This document shows positions 8,587 to 15,971 of a stretch of DNA of 64,000 bases, piece after piece (the stretch's first letter is position 1; each line of letters opens with the position of its first letter). The notes under the pieces were generated by a model. The model worked only from the letters and a program-made list of their open reading frames with translations, had not been told where the DNA came from and searched no databases. Source of the DNA: Desulfosporosinus acidiphilus SJ4 (GTDB taxonomy: Bacteria > Bacillota > Desulfitobacteriia > Desulfitobacteriales > Desulfitobacteriaceae); the NCBI RefSeq assembly GCF_000255115.2, contig NC_018068.1:744001-808000 (forward strand), given 5' to 3'. Position numbers and translations under genes: made by a program.

Positions 8587-8617
8587 GGGGAGAGTAGTCC
8601 ATAGTACTACTCTCCCC
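8587..8617 (-). terminator. Strong intrinsic terminator/attenuator in the transporter leader
   Basis: Exact 12-bp arms (8587-8598 and 8606-8617) with a 7-nt loop. Read on the minus strand the hairpin is followed by TTTTAT. It lies between the putative riboswitch and the transporter start, the expected position for an expression platform. Confidence 0.75.
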
Positions 8618-8639
8618 AGAGAAGTTCATCTTGTAGTCT

Positions 8640-8740
8640 GGCGATCTTAGCTTTCCTGCGCTGGCAAGCATTTGCTTTAAGCCTTAGATCCATGACTTTA
8701 GCGTCCCCCGCTTTCGCGAAGTTTACCCCAACCGAAAAAA
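8640..8740 (-). promoter_or_regulatory. Candidate c-di-GMP-I (GEMM) riboswitch
   Basis: On the minus strand the leader reads GGTAAAC, then a stem closed by a GAAA tetraloop (TTCGC-GAAA-GCGGG), then GGGACGCTAAAG, then ATGGATCTAAGG, a second stem and GCCAG. This reproduces the order of the GEMM-I core (GGCAAAC, GNRA-capped stem, GGGACGCAAAG, GGNCTAAGG, GCCAGG). The 3' part, normally GGTTGCC, is diverged, so the P1 pairing is not convincing by eye. An AT-rich promoter-like stretch lies just upstream (around 8740-8765). I infer that c-di-GMP controls termination ahead of the transporter. The related 3',3'-cGAMP subclass cannot be excluded. Confidence 0.6.
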
Positions 8741-8904
8741 ATATAAGTTATATTATCATATATTACCAAAAGTATAGCAAGGAACTTAAAAGACAGTCAA
8801 GAGGGATAATCCCATAAGTTTTAGCAATTTACGGGATAATACGTAAAATTCGAGGAGATAATAGCTTGGAAAAGTTATTGTGTTGAAGCAAGGAGGTTAT
8901 TTGG

Positions 8905-9705
8905 GTGTTTAAACATGTCAAAGATATGGAATACACGGTTCATGTCGATCAGCCTGATCCTCGATATGCGGTCCTGTTGTTGGAACAGTTTGGGGGCGGC
9001 AATGGCGAACTTAAAGCCGCGATGCAGTATTTCTCTCAAAGTTTAGGTTGTAACGATCCTAAAATAAGGGATTTGCTGCAGGACATTGCAGCTGAAGAAT
9101 TAAGCCATTTGGAGATGGTAGGAGAAGCCCTGGGGATGCTCATCGGACCTGTTGACAATATTCCCAAAGACTTTGCTGCCAATCATATGGCTTTGCTGGG
9201 AGGAGGACCTTTACTGGTAAATTCCGCCGGCGTTCCGTGGACCGCTAACTTTGTCAATTCCACGGGAGACCTTTATACAGATCTTTCATCCAATGCCGGA
9301 GCGGAACTTCGGGCTAAACTGATTTATGAACGTCTCCTTCAACAGACCGATGATGCCGGCGTCAAAGACATGATCCGGTTCCTTTTAAGCCGGGAAGAAT
9401 CCCATAACTTCTCATTTATGCAGGCCTTAGAAACTCTTAAGGGTTCCGGAGTTAACAAGGACTTCAGAGATTCGGATTTCTCGAAAAAATATATGAACAT
9501 GTCCACCGGACAAGGCGATAGCCGCGGTCCATGGAATCAAGGAAATGGGTTTTCTTATGAAGAAAATCCTAATGAAAAGTATGGCGGACCGGCCCAATAC
9601 GGAAAAGATCCTCAGCCCAACGGACCACGGGAGGTAAAACCGGGTTATATGGACCACACCCGCAACAATCCTCAATATAACCAGCCGCAGCCCCCTAAAC
9701 ATTAG
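8905..9705 (+). CDS. Manganese catalase family protein
   Basis: A 266-residue di-Mn catalase fold protein that would disproportionate hydrogen peroxide. Metal-site helices are visible: LLEQFGGGNGELKAAMQYF, AAEELSHLEMVGEAL (E..H), AGAELRAKLIYERLL and REESHNFSF (E..H). The last 60 residues are Pro/Asn/Gly-rich and probably disordered, as in many spore-associated Mn catalases (CotJC relatives). The start is GTG at 8905, eight bases after AAGGAGG. It is a single gene with its own terminator. A spore location is inference from the family only. Confidence 0.92.
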   Translation: MFKHVKDMEYTVHVDQPDPRYAVLLLEQFGGGNGELKAAMQYFSQSLGCNDPKIRDLLQDIAAEELSHLEMVGEALGMLIGPVDNIPKDFAANHMALLGGGPLLVNSAGVPWTANFVNSTGDLYTDLSSNAGAELRAKLIYERLLQQTDDAGVKDMIRFLLSREESHNFSFMQALETLKGSGVNKDFRDSDFSKKYMNMSTGQGDSRGPWNQGNGFSYEENPNEKYGGPAQYGKDPQPNGPREVKPGYMDHTRNNPQYNQPQPPKH

Positions 9706-9715
9706 TTTCCCCGGA

Positions 9716-9746
9716 ACAAAGGACGAACCCCGTCCTTTGTTTTTTT
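9716..9746 (+). terminator. Intrinsic terminator after Mn catalase
   Basis: 10-bp arms (9716-9725, 9731-9740) followed by a run of seven T residues. Confidence 0.92.
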
Positions 9747-9798
9747 AGCCGCTTCGCCGAGTATCTTTGAAGCAAAGGCCACTCTAAAGAGTAGGGTA

Positions 9799-9844
9799 TT
9801 GACAAAACTTAATGAACCGACTAATATTATTTCGTAAACGAAAT
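9799..9844 (+). promoter_or_regulatory. Consensus promoter with overlapping MarR operator
   Basis: TTGACA (9799-9804), a 17-bp spacer, then TAATAT (9822-9827). Immediately downstream, over the expected start site, is a perfect inverted repeat ATTTCGT-AA-ACGAAAT (9829-9844). A partial second copy, TTACGCGGACGAAAT, lies at about 9860-9874. I infer autorepression of the marR-ABC operon. Confidence 0.85.
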
Positions 9845-9895
9845 ATTCGATGACGTAATTTACGCGGACGAAATAAAATCGAAGGAAGTAGAATT

Positions 9896-10327
9896 ATGGA
9901 TAATTCAAATCAAAGTTACGAAATTGCTAAGTTGTTTCATGAGATCATGGTTCTTTTCAGACACAATATAGGGAACATCTTTGAAGAAAAGGGAATGACT
10001 GTGACTCAGATGATGGTCATGGGGATCTTAAGTAAGGAAAATACTATTAAGATCACTGATCTAAGCGGGAAGCTTAGCCTATCAAATAGTACGGTTTCAG
10101 GTATTGTGGATCGTCTGGAAAACATGGGACTTGTGGTAAGAAACCGAAGTGAGCAAGACAGAAGGGTTGTATATGTCAGTGTTTCGCCGAAATTTTCAGA
10201 AATGCACGAGCATTACCATCAATTGATACTCAAAAAAATCGCTTGCACCTTAAGTAAAGCCTCCTCAGACGACCAGGCTAAAATCATTGAGGGGTTGGAA
10301 CTTTTAAAAACGATGCTTAATAATTAA
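9896..10327 (+). CDS. MarR family transcriptional regulator
   Basis: 143 residues with a winged helix: TVTQMMVMGILSKENTIKITDLSGKLSLSNSTVSGIVDRLENMGLV carries the recognition helix, and VVRNRSEQDRRVVYVSVS forms the wing. MarR proteins bind palindromes as dimers and are usually released by a ligand. It is the first gene of an operon with two ABC exporter half-transporters 49 bp downstream, and a matching palindrome lies in its own promoter, so it most likely represses the exporter. The RBS is GAAGGA. Confidence 0.93.
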   Translation: MDNSNQSYEIAKLFHEIMVLFRHNIGNIFEEKGMTVTQMMVMGILSKENTIKITDLSGKLSLSNSTVSGIVDRLENMGLVVRNRSEQDRRVVYVSVSPKFSEMHEHYHQLILKKIACTLSKASSDDQAKIIEGLELLKTMLNN

Positions 10328-10376
10328 CCCAGTTCAAAGCTGGAATCCAGAGAATGGTATGAGGTAGGAGAAGCTC

Positions 10377-12104
10377 ATGGTAAAATTATATAAATTTTTA
10401 AGACAATTCTCACCCTATATTTGCGGTGTTTTCTTGTTCCTTTTTGTACAGGTGCTTTCTGATCTTTACTTGCCGACCTTAATGGCGGACATAGTCGATC
10501 ATGGGATTGTCAATAATGACATAGGCTATATTTTGCAAATCGGCGGTCATATGCTTTTAATTGCTGCCGGAGGAACTTTATGCGCCATTATTGCCAATTT
10601 CCTCTCTGCCAAAACTGCAGTAGGGTTTGGCAGGATCCTGCGTGAAAAGATCTTTGCTAAAGTTCAGAGCTTTTCCCTGCAGGAATTTGATAAGCTTGGT
10701 ACAGCAACTCTCATTACAAGAACTACTAATGACGTAAATCAAGTACAGCAGGTCTCCGTATTAATATTAAGCATGATGGTCAGTGCACCCCTTACTTGCC
10801 TGGGGGGGATTTTTATGGCGATCCATGAAGATCCCGGTTTAACCTGGGTTCTCTTAGTATCAGTACCGGCGCTGTTTACAGTGATCGGGATTGTCCTGTC
10901 CAGAGGCATACCTCTTTTTAAGCTTATGCAAATAAAACTTGATAAACTCAATCTTGTTCTACGAGAAAATTTGACGGGTATCCGTGTTATAAGGGCTTTT
11001 AATCGAATTGAAAAAGAAAAGAAAAGGTTTGATGAAGCGAATTTGGATCTTATGAACAATGCCGTGAAAGTTAATAAAATAATGGCTGTGCTCATGCCGA
11101 TGATGATGTTGATTATGAATTTCACAACGATTGGGATCATATGGTTTGGCGGGATTCGTATTAATAACGGCGAGATGCAAGTGGGTTCCCTGATGGCTTT
11201 TATTCAATATACGACGCAAATTCTGTTTTCTTTTTTGATGATGACGATGTTATTTGTTACAGTACCTCGTGCCCAAGCCTCCGCTGCCAGGATTAACGAG
11301 GTTTTGGAAACGGAGGTTGGGGTTAAGGATGCGCTTCAGACGAAGGTCGTACCTTTAAAAAAAGGGTTTGTTGACTTTGAGAATGTTTCTTTCAGATACC
11401 CGGGAGCGGAACAACCTGCCCTCAAGGAAATCAGTTTTAGTGCCGGCCCGGGAGAGATCACGGCAATTATCGGAGGGACAGGTTCCGGGAAATCAACGCT
11501 AGTTAATTTAATTGCCCGCTTTTATGATGTTGGGAGCGGTCGTGTTTTAGTTGACGGAGTTGATGTCCGAGAAATCAGTCAAGAACATTTGAGAGCAAAG
11601 ATTGGGTTTGTTCCCCAAAAGTCTGTGCTTTTTTCAGGGACAATCGCCGACAATATCCGATATGGCAAAGAGGATGCTTCCCTGGAAGAGGTGGAACATG
11701 CGGCTCAGATTGCCCAAGCGATGGATTTTGTGGCAGGGATGGAAGAAGGATTTGACCATATCATTGCTCAAGGGGGGACAAATGTTTCGGGGGGACAGAA
11801 GCAACGTCTTTCCATTGCCCGTGCTTTAGTAAAAAAACCGGAAATTTATATCTTCGATGATAGTTTTTCGGCCTTGGACTTCAAAACGGATGCTAAGTTA
11901 AGAGCGGCCTTGAAACCGGAAATATCAGCGGCTACCGTGTTTATTATTGCCCAAAGAGTGGCCACCGTTATGGATGCAGATAGGATCATTGTGCTTGATG
12001 ATGGGCAGATCGCCGGGATAGGAACTCATCGAGAATTGTTATCGACCTGTGAGGTTTACCATGAAATTGTTGCTTCACAGCTTTCAGAGGGAGAATTAGC
12101 ATGA
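10377..12104 (+). CDS. Heterodimeric ABC exporter subunit with degenerate ATP site
   Basis: A 575-residue half transporter: six membrane helices (1-310), then an ATPase domain. Walker A is GGTGSGKST, the Q-loop VPQKSV and the signature NVSGGQKQR. Walker B is IYIFDDS, so the catalytic Glu is replaced by Asp. In heterodimeric exporters (BmrCD, LmrCD, TM287/288) exactly this subunit supplies the non-hydrolytic site, which fits the next gene. The stop overlaps the next start (ATGA). The substrate is unknown; control by MarR suggests drug or toxic-compound export. Confidence 0.93.
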   Translation: MVKLYKFLRQFSPYICGVFLFLFVQVLSDLYLPTLMADIVDHGIVNNDIGYILQIGGHMLLIAAGGTLCAIIANFLSAKTAVGFGRILREKIFAKVQSFSLQEFDKLGTATLITRTTNDVNQVQQVSVLILSMMVSAPLTCLGGIFMAIHEDPGLTWVLLVSVPALFTVIGIVLSRGIPLFKLMQIKLDKLNLVLRENLTGIRVIRAFNRIEKEKKRFDEANLDLMNNAVKVNKIMAVLMPMMMLIMNFTTIGIIWFGGIRINNGEMQVGSLMAFIQYTTQILFSFLMMTMLFVTVPRAQASAARINEVLETEVGVKDALQTKVVPLKKGFVDFENVSFRYPGAEQPALKEISFSAGPGEITAIIGGTGSGKSTLVNLIARFYDVGSGRVLVDGVDVREISQEHLRAKIGFVPQKSVLFSGTIADNIRYGKEDASLEEVEHAAQIAQAMDFVAGMEEGFDHIIAQGGTNVSGGQKQRLSIARALVKKPEIYIFDDSFSALDFKTDAKLRAALKPEISAATVFIIAQRVATVMDADRIIVLDDGQIAGIGTHRELLSTCEVYHEIVASQLSEGELA

Positions 12105-13984
12105 GTAAAGAACGAGATATGACAAGACCTCCGGGGCCCATGGGCGGCAGACCAGGTGGACCGGCCGGAAGCATCGGGAGACCTATAGAGAAAGCCAAAA
12201 ATTTCAAAGGAACGTTGCATAGGCTTTTGCGCTATCTAAGGCCCCAAAGAATAAAACTCATTGTCGTTTTTGTGTTTGCTGTTCTTAGCACGGTCTTTAG
12301 TATTATGGGACCGAAAATTATGGGGCAGGCAACGACAATATTGTATGAAGGAATTATGAGGAAAATAGCCTCAACCGGCGCGGGAATTGACTTCGCCTCG
12401 ATTTGGCGAATCGTGCTGACTTTAGTAGGTCTCTATCTTTTGAGTTCTTTGTTCAGTTATGCACAACAATACATTATGGCCGGCGTTGCTCAGAAAATCG
12501 TGTATAATTTGCGCAAAGAAGTTGACGATAAGCTTTCTCGGCTGCCGCTGAAGTTTTTTGATGCCCGGACCCATGGAGAAATCTTAAGCCGTGTGACTAA
12601 CGATGTTGACAATATCGCCAATACCTTGCAGCAAAGCCTCACTCAGCTTATTACTTCCATTGTAACCATCATGGGTGTAATCGTCATGATGCTGACGATT
12701 AGTCCTCTGCTTACGCTTATCGTTATTTTGACACTTCCGCTTTATATATTAGTCACTACTATGATTGCTAAACACTCTCAAAAGTTTTTCGCCGCCCAAC
12801 AAAAGTCTTTAGGAGAGCTGAATGGTCATGTAGAAGAAATGTTTACTGGCCATATTATCATCAAAGCCTTTGGACATGAGAGCAAATCCATTGAGACCTT
12901 TAAGGAAATCAATGGCAGACTCTATAACGCGGGTTGGAAAGCACAATTTATCTCCGGAATTATCATGCCTTTGATGAGATTTGTCAGTAACCTCGGTTAT
13001 GTATTAGTCAGCGTTGTTGGGGGGATTTTTGTCACCCATGGGCGAATCAACATCGGAGATATTCAAGCTTTTATTCAATACTCCCGTCAGTTTACGATGC
13101 CGATTGTTCAAACTGCCAATATAGCTAATATCATTCAATCAACGGCAGCTTCGGCTGAACGTGTCTTTGAATTATTAGACGAAGCTGAAGAGCTTTCGGA
13201 TCGTGATGATGCAAAAGTAATACCATTTCCTAAAGGAAATGTGAGTTTTGAAAATGTTAACTTTAGCTATAAGGTGCAAGAACCTTTAATCACGAACATG
13301 AATATTGATGTCCGTCAGGGAAATACCATAGCCATAGTTGGGCCCACCGGTGCAGGTAAAACAACGTTAGTAAATTTGCTTATGCGCTTTTATGATGTGG
13401 ATGAAGGCAAAATCACGGTGGATGGTGTGGATATTCGCGATATTAAACGCGGAGAACTTCGCAATATCTTTGGGATGGTGCTCCAAGACACCTGGCTGTT
13501 TAATGGGAGCATCTTTGAGAATATTGCCTATGGGCGAGAAGGGGTAACTGAGGAGGAAGTGATAAGCGCAGCAAAAGCGGCCCATGCTGATCATTTCATT
13601 AAAACGTTACCTGATGGCTACAATACCGTTTTAAATGAAGAAGCTTCTAATATTTCTCAAGGACAAAAGCAACTGCTTACCATTGCCCGGGCAATTCTTG
13701 CAGATCCTGCAATTTTGATTCTCGATGAGGCCACGAGCAGTGTTGACTCCAGAACAGAGGTTTATATACAAAAGGCTATGACGGAACTAATGAAGGGAAG
13801 GACGAGTTTTGTTATTGCCCATAGACTGTCAACCATTCGAGATGCCAACATGATCCTCGTCATGAATAAGGGAAGAATTATTGAAATGGGTAATCACGAA
13901 GAGCTGCTGGCTCAGAAGGGATTTTATGCTGACCTGTATAACAGCCAGTTCAGCGGAGCAGATTTGGATCATGAGGTCGTTTAA
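12101..13984 (+). CDS. Heterodimeric ABC exporter subunit with catalytic ATP site
   Basis: A 627-residue half transporter paired with the preceding gene. It starts with a Gly/Pro-rich tail (RPPGPMGGRPGGPAG), then six helices and an ATPase domain with Walker A GPTGAGKTT and Walker B ILILDEATSSVD, where the catalytic Glu is present. Its signature is ISQGQKQ rather than LSGGQ. Together with the Asp in the partner this builds one degenerate and one consensus site, the textbook asymmetric heterodimer. The gene ends 285 bp before trmO, across a repeat-bearing gap. Confidence 0.93.
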   Translation: MSKERDMTRPPGPMGGRPGGPAGSIGRPIEKAKNFKGTLHRLLRYLRPQRIKLIVVFVFAVLSTVFSIMGPKIMGQATTILYEGIMRKIASTGAGIDFASIWRIVLTLVGLYLLSSLFSYAQQYIMAGVAQKIVYNLRKEVDDKLSRLPLKFFDARTHGEILSRVTNDVDNIANTLQQSLTQLITSIVTIMGVIVMMLTISPLLTLIVILTLPLYILVTTMIAKHSQKFFAAQQKSLGELNGHVEEMFTGHIIIKAFGHESKSIETFKEINGRLYNAGWKAQFISGIIMPLMRFVSNLGYVLVSVVGGIFVTHGRINIGDIQAFIQYSRQFTMPIVQTANIANIIQSTAASAERVFELLDEAEELSDRDDAKVIPFPKGNVSFENVNFSYKVQEPLITNMNIDVRQGNTIAIVGPTGAGKTTLVNLLMRFYDVDEGKITVDGVDIRDIKRGELRNIFGMVLQDTWLFNGSIFENIAYGREGVTEEEVISAAKAAHADHFIKTLPDGYNTVLNEEASNISQGQKQLLTIARAILADPAILILDEATSSVDSRTEVYIQKAMTELMKGRTSFVIAHRLSTIRDANMILVMNKGRIIEMGNHEELLAQKGFYADLYNSQFSGADLDHEVV

Positions 13985-14072
13985 ATCATAAGAAAACGTG
14001 AAACTGTCGGCGCTTTTTGTACTATCAGCTACCATGTGACGATCAGGCAGCCGTCAAGGACGGCGGGAAGAG

Positions 14073-14160
14073 ACCGCTGGCCATGACGATAAGCGGACGA
14101 GCTTATCGCCACACTGCAACTCATTACGCATACACCTGCAGTGTGGATTGGCCGAGTGTC
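14073..14160. repeat. 88-bp dispersed element, copy 1
   Basis: Matches 55360-55447 at 85 of 88 positions without gaps. It contains two consecutive perfect hairpins: 8-bp arms at 14087-14094/14101-14108 (CGATAAGC) and 10-bp arms at 14109-14118/14137-14146. No coding frame is convincing. Flanking GGCGGGAAGAGACCGC motifs (about 14061 and 14209) form a short direct repeat around it. It occupies most of the otherwise gene-free gap 13985-14269. Confidence 0.88.
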
Positions 14161-14269
14161 TCTGGAGCCAAACAAGTGCGATACTCTCCACCGGAGACTA
14201 TCGGGATGGCGGGAAGAGACCGCCCTGCCCTGCGGCAAGTTTGATAAATTCACAAGCATAGAAGCTTAA

Positions 14270-14926
14270 TTAATCATTATGTTCATCCCGCAGGTGATAA
14301 TGATGTTTGTTTAAGTGTTGATGTCCAAGGGATGGTTTATGGTTTTGCTCATGACTGTGGGCATGAGTAAAGTCATGACTATGCTCATGCTCATGCTCAT
14401 GTGTATGATGGTGTTTGTGACCATGTTCATCTTCATCATGTTCGTGAGGGCGGCCAAGGGCATGGGCAATTATATGTTCTTTATCCGGGAGGGTATCAAA
14501 CCAGCCGTTGTTGGCCTCCTCAAGGCTGTCCCGGAAATGAATATAGGGTTTTATATCGAGCAGGGGAGTCCCATTATAGGCGTCAATTCCCGAAATAATA
14601 ATCTCGTTGCCCTGAATCTCTTTGACCTTTACAATGCTAAGACCAATGGGATTTGGCCTTTTAGGGGAACGGCTGGCAAAGAGTCCAATTTCAAGTTCCG
14701 GTGCCCAAGGAGAGTGGGTCAGTAAATCTGCCGGAGAGTTAACCTGATCAAGATGATAAAGGACATAGATATAATTGAAATTATCCAATGATTTCAGTGC
14801 GCTTGCATACTCAGGATTTAATGTAATCCAGAAATCCCCCGGGGCATCGGGGCTGGAATGATGGGGGGCATTAAAGGCAAAATAAGGAGTATGAATGGTT
14901 CCAATAGGGCGATAATTAATGTCCAT
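14270..14926 (-). CDS. trmO: TrmO-type tRNA N6-threonylcarbamoyladenosine methyltransferase with His-rich tail
   Basis: TrmO (TsaA/YaeB family) methylates t6A37 in tRNA using SAM. Residues 1-155 show the family beta-barrel, with YRPIGTIHTP at the start and SRSPKRPNPIGLS in the middle. Residues about 158-218 are an extension very rich in His, Asp and Glu (HxH and HExH-like runs, more than 20 histidines), which E. coli TrmO lacks as far as I recall. Such tails usually bind zinc or nickel, and here it could act as a metal reservoir. The tail is followed directly by the stop. The RBS is GGAG upstream of 14926. It is a single gene. Confidence 0.85.
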   Translation of the reverse strand: MDINYRPIGTIHTPYFAFNAPHHSSPDAPGDFWITLNPEYASALKSLDNFNYIYVLYHLDQVNSPADLLTHSPWAPELEIGLFASRSPKRPNPIGLSIVKVKEIQGNEIIISGIDAYNGTPLLDIKPYIHFRDSLEEANNGWFDTLPDKEHIIAHALGRPHEHDEDEHGHKHHHTHEHEHEHSHDFTHAHSHEQNHKPSLGHQHLNKHHYHLRDEHND

Positions 14927-15337
14927 GACAATCTCCTTTCGCTTGGATATTTTCGAGGTTTCTAAGAAATATATAAATTTTAATAAGGTAGAAACTTAAA
15001 AAAGACCAAAGAGGACCTGTTTTGTGCAACTAGGCAGACACCCGCCAAGTTTTCTTTAGATCCGACCTTTATGGCCTTTAATAACTATTTTATTTAGGAT
15101 TTTATTCACTACGATTCCTGATTTATTACGAAATATGTTTTCTCCGCCAAAAAGATGAATTTGACTAATAATTGACTAATAATTGACTAATAAAAGCTAT
15201 TCGACGAGGGCAGGGTATTTCCTTCTTCTGGATTATAGTTTGAACAAAAATCGAAAAGTTTATAATTGGCTACATGTTTTTAGTCTTAATCGGGAATTTT
15301 ATTAAAGCATGAAAGATTTTTGCGGAGGTGATTAGCA
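14927..15337. other. Gene-free region with promoter-like site for the tautomerase gene
   Basis: A 411-bp AT-rich gap between the divergent trmO and tautomerase genes. It holds three perfect 11-bp direct repeats (15161-15193). TATAAT at 15261-15266, with TTGAAC at 15240-15245 (15-bp spacer, short), is a weak promoter candidate for the tautomerase. I see no further gene. Confidence 0.5.
15161..15193. repeat. Three perfect 11-bp tandem repeats (TTGACTAATAA)
   Basis: Copies at 15161-15171, 15172-15182 and 15183-15193. An 11-bp period puts each unit on about the same DNA face, as in regulator-binding direct repeats; it could also be a simple slippage product. Confidence 0.9.
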
Positions 15338-15553
15338 ATGCCAATGATTAATTTTGATGGACCGGTTTTAACTATGGATCAGAAGAGAAGTTTGATACAT
15401 GGGATGAGCCAAGCGGCTTCTCAGGCGTTAGGAATACCGATGGCAGCGTTTACGGTAACCCTTGATGAGCATGAATACAGCAACATGGGTATCGGCGGAG
15501 AAGTCCTCACGGAATCAGGCTATTGGGACAAGTATAAAGAAATTAAAGGCTAA
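15338..15553 (+). CDS. 4-oxalocrotonate tautomerase family protein
   Basis: 71 residues beginning MPMINFDGP; removal of Met would expose the catalytic N-terminal Pro that defines the family. The QKRSLIHGMSQAASQALG helix and an FTVTLDEHEYSNMGIGG strand-loop fit the fold. These small enzymes form hexamers and tautomerise 2-hydroxydienoates; the substrate here is unknown. GGAGGTGAT lies at ideal spacing before ATG. It is a single gene with a terminator. Confidence 0.88.
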   Translation: MPMINFDGPVLTMDQKRSLIHGMSQAASQALGIPMAAFTVTLDEHEYSNMGIGGEVLTESGYWDKYKEIKG

Positions 15554-15583
15554 GTTATTGTTTGAAGTTAAAGTTGTAGCTGG

Positions 15584-15613
15584 AGCGGCTGTGGAAGCCG
15601 CTTCTTTTATTTT
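15584..15613 (+). terminator. Intrinsic terminator after the tautomerase gene
   Basis: AGCGGCT-GTGGA-AGCCGCT hairpin followed by TCTTTTATTTT. Confidence 0.88.
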
Positions 15614-15644
15614 AGACTCTCTTTTTTACAAGTGGGAGTGATTC

Positions 15645-15811
15645 CCATACCATGTTTCAGTGGGGCAGAGTCCATCCTTCAGCGCGATAGAATGGTGTTA
15701 TTAGCTAGGCGCATTCGGTGAAATTGTCCACAGGACATATTCGCCGGAGCACCGAAGTTCAGCTTTAACTGAACGAGTTTACCGTTCAGGGTTCGAGAAA
15801 GCCTATAATTT
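15645..15811. repeat. Dispersed GTGGGG-AGAGTCC element and adjoining hairpins
   Basis: The segment at about 15659-15710 aligns with 2298-2346 (shared GAGTCCA, CCTTCAG, CGATAG, GTTATT) and shares its core with 56588-56612. It is followed by GTTCAG-CTTTAA-CTGAAC. The rest of the 15554-15971 gap holds the tautomerase terminator and nothing else I can identify. Confidence 0.6.
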
Positions 15812-15971
15812 TGACAGTGGATAAATGAAGTAGGCGCTTTTAGGACGCCTGATTTTTCCTGATTTGGATTAGTTTTATTCTTAATTCACTTATGATAAGA
15901 TGAATTTCAAGTAAAAGTACAAAAATGCGATGAGATGGGGATAAGAATATAGATGTGAGAGAAGGTGTCCA

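Noticed and set aside
8587-8598. GGAGAGTAG resembling the start of a THF riboswitch
   Set aside because: It is one arm of a perfect terminator stem, and the remaining THF core is absent.
14315-14725. A 136-codon Met/Leu/Val-rich plus-strand frame opposite trmO
   Set aside because: It is the antisense of the His-rich tail (CAT/CAC read as ATG/GTG), has no ribosome site and no family resemblance.
15161-15193. Possible CRISPR-like array
   Set aside because: Repeats are 11 bp and directly contiguous, without spacers, and no cas gene is present.
15780-15800. GGGTTCGAG resembling a tRNA T-loop
   Set aside because: No acceptor, D or anticodon stems can be built around it.
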